Source: a bacterium (GTDB taxonomy: Bacteria > Verrucomicrobiota > Verrucomicrobiae > Limisphaerales > J093). Taken from it: a stretch of DNA of 6,058 bases. The translations under genes and the position numbers were made by a program. Location of the stretch: positions 1 through 6,058 of the forward strand of contig JAKCAB010000225.1 in NCBI GenBank assembly GCA_021839785.1, read 5' to 3'. This document shows positions 5,015-6,058 of this stretch, one piece after another (within the stretch, counting starts at the first letter, position 1; every line of letters starts with the position of its first letter). Below the pieces are notes generated by a model that saw only the letters and a program-made list of their open reading frames with translations, was not told where the DNA came from and ran no database searches.

Positions 5015-6058
5015 CTAATGTCCGCGCGCCACCGCGGACTGGGCACGGCTCGGTTTCCGACCGGGCAACCAAAAGTCCTGCCACTGGAGCTGACATTCCT
5101 TCACCATTTGCACGGAGTGCTCCAACGCCTTCAGGTCGTCCCGACCGCCATTGTTCGTTCCGAACGTAAATTTCAGCCCCGCCTGCTTCGCGCGCTTGAT
5201 GAACGCCGCCGAAGGCAGACGGAACCGGTCGTTGATTTCGATCGCGACGCCGCCCTTGACGGCGGCGTCGATGACTCGCTGCATCCGCTCCGGCGTCCAC
5301 TGGCGGTCGTAATCCGCGGCGATGGCGTCAGGCAGGTAGGTGGGGTTGACCCAGATATCCACCGGCTCCCGCTCCAAAATGCCCACCGTCTGCGCCACCA
5401 GCAGGTCCATGAACGCCTGCGGGTCGCCGACCTCGACCTCGTCCTTGATCCACAACCGCATGCGCTTGCCGTGGCGGTCGAAGATCGTCATCGCGTCGGT
5501 GAACACGTAGTCGAACCGCGCCACCGCCGGCAGCGAAAAGAGTTTCACCCACTCGCGACCCTCGGCCTGCATGCCGGCGAAGACCAACGGTTCCCGCAAG
5601 TCCTGCAAGGCGCGGTCGATGCCGGCGTCATTCGTGATCGCGAAGCCGAGGCCGCAATTGACCGCCACGCCGGCGCCGATGCCGGTGCGATAAAACCGCT
5701 GCAACACGTCTGCCATCGTCAGGCCGCCTTTGAGATGTGTGTGCAGGTCCACCACGGGATAGTTCTCGGCGTACAACGCCGCCAAGTCCGGCGAAATCCG
5801 GTACGGCGCCGGGGCGTCCGCCGCCCGCGCCGGCAGGTCATCCGGCAACGGGCGCACGCGGAGATGGCGAAACGCCACCTGGCTGCCGGCATCGTGGCAT
5901 TGCAGGGCGAACGTGCCGTGCGACAACCGGCGGCCTGGCTCGGCAGGCAGCGGGCCGGTTTCGACGTAGTCCACCACCAGCAGGTCGTTCACGCGCACCG
6001 TGACGCGCGGACCGCGCACGGCGATGCTCAGCGTGAACCAGGTGTCGTCGGGGACGAT
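5015..6058 (-). CDS. DUF1080 (3-keto-disaccharide hydrolase-like) domain fused to a PHP/amidohydrolase-like domain, C-terminal part
   Basis: The frame is open to the right edge, so the N-terminus is missing; 347 residues are visible (numbered from 6058). Residues 1-72 match the end of a DUF1080 concanavalin-like domain: a TWFTLSIAVRGPRVTVRVND strand pair, then GTFALQCHDAGSQVAFRHLRVRPL, the typical closing pattern of that family. After a Pro/Ala linker, residues about 101-325 resemble a PHP or amidohydrolase barrel. It starts with VVDLHTHLKGG (metal-type HxH, His106 and His108) and ends with the AIEINDRFRLP...FIKRAKQAGLKFTFGTNN pattern, which aligns with the EIN...A...G...SDAH end of PHP enzymes. 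Expected histidines appear replaced: NPT (248-250) for HPD, FTDAMT (186-191), and GTNNGG (300-305) for SDAH. DUF1080 proteins in this phylum are usually secreted and linked to sugar metabolism; the substrate here is unknown. The stop is 40 nt before the kinase, suggesting co-transcription. Confidence 0.75.
   Translation of the reverse strand: MVPDDTWFTLSIAVRGPRVTVRVNDLLVVDYVETGPLPAEPGRRLSHGTFALQCHDAGSQVAFRHLRVRPLPDDLPARAADAPAPYRISPDLAALYAENYPVVDLHTHLKGGLTMADVLQRFYRTGIGAGVAVNCGLGFAITNDAGIDRALQDLREPLVFAGMQAEGREWVKLFSLPAVARFDYVFTDAMTIFDRHGKRMRLWIKDEVEVGDPQAFMDLLVAQTVGILEREPVDIWVNPTYLPDAIAADYDRQWTPERMQRVIDAAVKGGVAIEINDRFRLPSAAFIKRAKQAGLKFTFGTNNGGRDDLKALEHSVQMVKECQLQWQDFWLPGRKPSRAQSAVARGH

Noticed and set aside
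4096..5169. A 357-codon open frame on the plus strand
   Set aside because: It is antisense to the kinase N-terminal half and the hydrolase C-terminus, with biased composition and no recognisable domain.

Overview
The window is GC-rich DNA whose three recognisable coding blocks all lie on the minus strand, so transcription runs from high to low coordinates. The gene content suggests a free-living Gram-negative bacterium of the Planctomycetes-Verrucomicrobia-Chlamydiae group, most likely Verrucomicrobia. It combines a DUF1080-type (3-keto-disaccharide hydrolase-like) domain protein, a giant propeller/Y_Y_Y sensor kinase and a membrane-anchored SurA/PpiD-type prolyl isomerase whose N-terminus resembles verrucomicrobial homologues. 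This placement rests on family resemblance, not on a database search.

Layout in transcription order. (1) 6058-5015: the C-terminal 347 residues of a fusion protein. The tail of a DUF1080/concanavalin-like domain is joined to a metal-hydrolase domain of PHP/amidohydrolase type that keeps an HxH motif but appears to lack several of the usual later histidines. (2) After 40 nt, 4974-1855: a roughly 1039-residue sensor histidine kinase with a Reg_prop beta-propeller, Y_Y_Y domain, one membrane helix, HisKA_3 and HATPase_c. (3) Overlapping the kinase by 14 nt, 1868-1203: a 221-residue NarL/FixJ-type response regulator, clearly its partner. (4) 1202-372: an 831-nt spacer without a convincing gene but with a series of inverted repeats. 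(5) 371-1: the N-terminal 123 residues of a SurA_N/PpiD-like peptidyl-prolyl isomerase, cut by the window edge.

How the genes may work together: the kinase and regulator form a two-component system in which a predicted periplasmic propeller senses a ligand and a cytoplasmic dimerisation/ATPase core phosphorylates Asp60 of the regulator, which then binds DNA through its C-terminal helix-turn-helix. Related propeller sensors in Bacteroidetes respond to glycan fragments. The tight spacing to a carbohydrate-type hydrolase makes a sugar-linked signal a reasonable but unproven inference.

The most interesting points are the DUF1080-PHP fusion with a seemingly degenerate metal site, the absence of the usual phosphatase glutamine in the kinase, and the hairpin-rich spacer, which could hide a non-coding RNA or regulatory element. 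I did not find a clear previously undescribed system, mobile element, CRISPR array, tRNA or rRNA.
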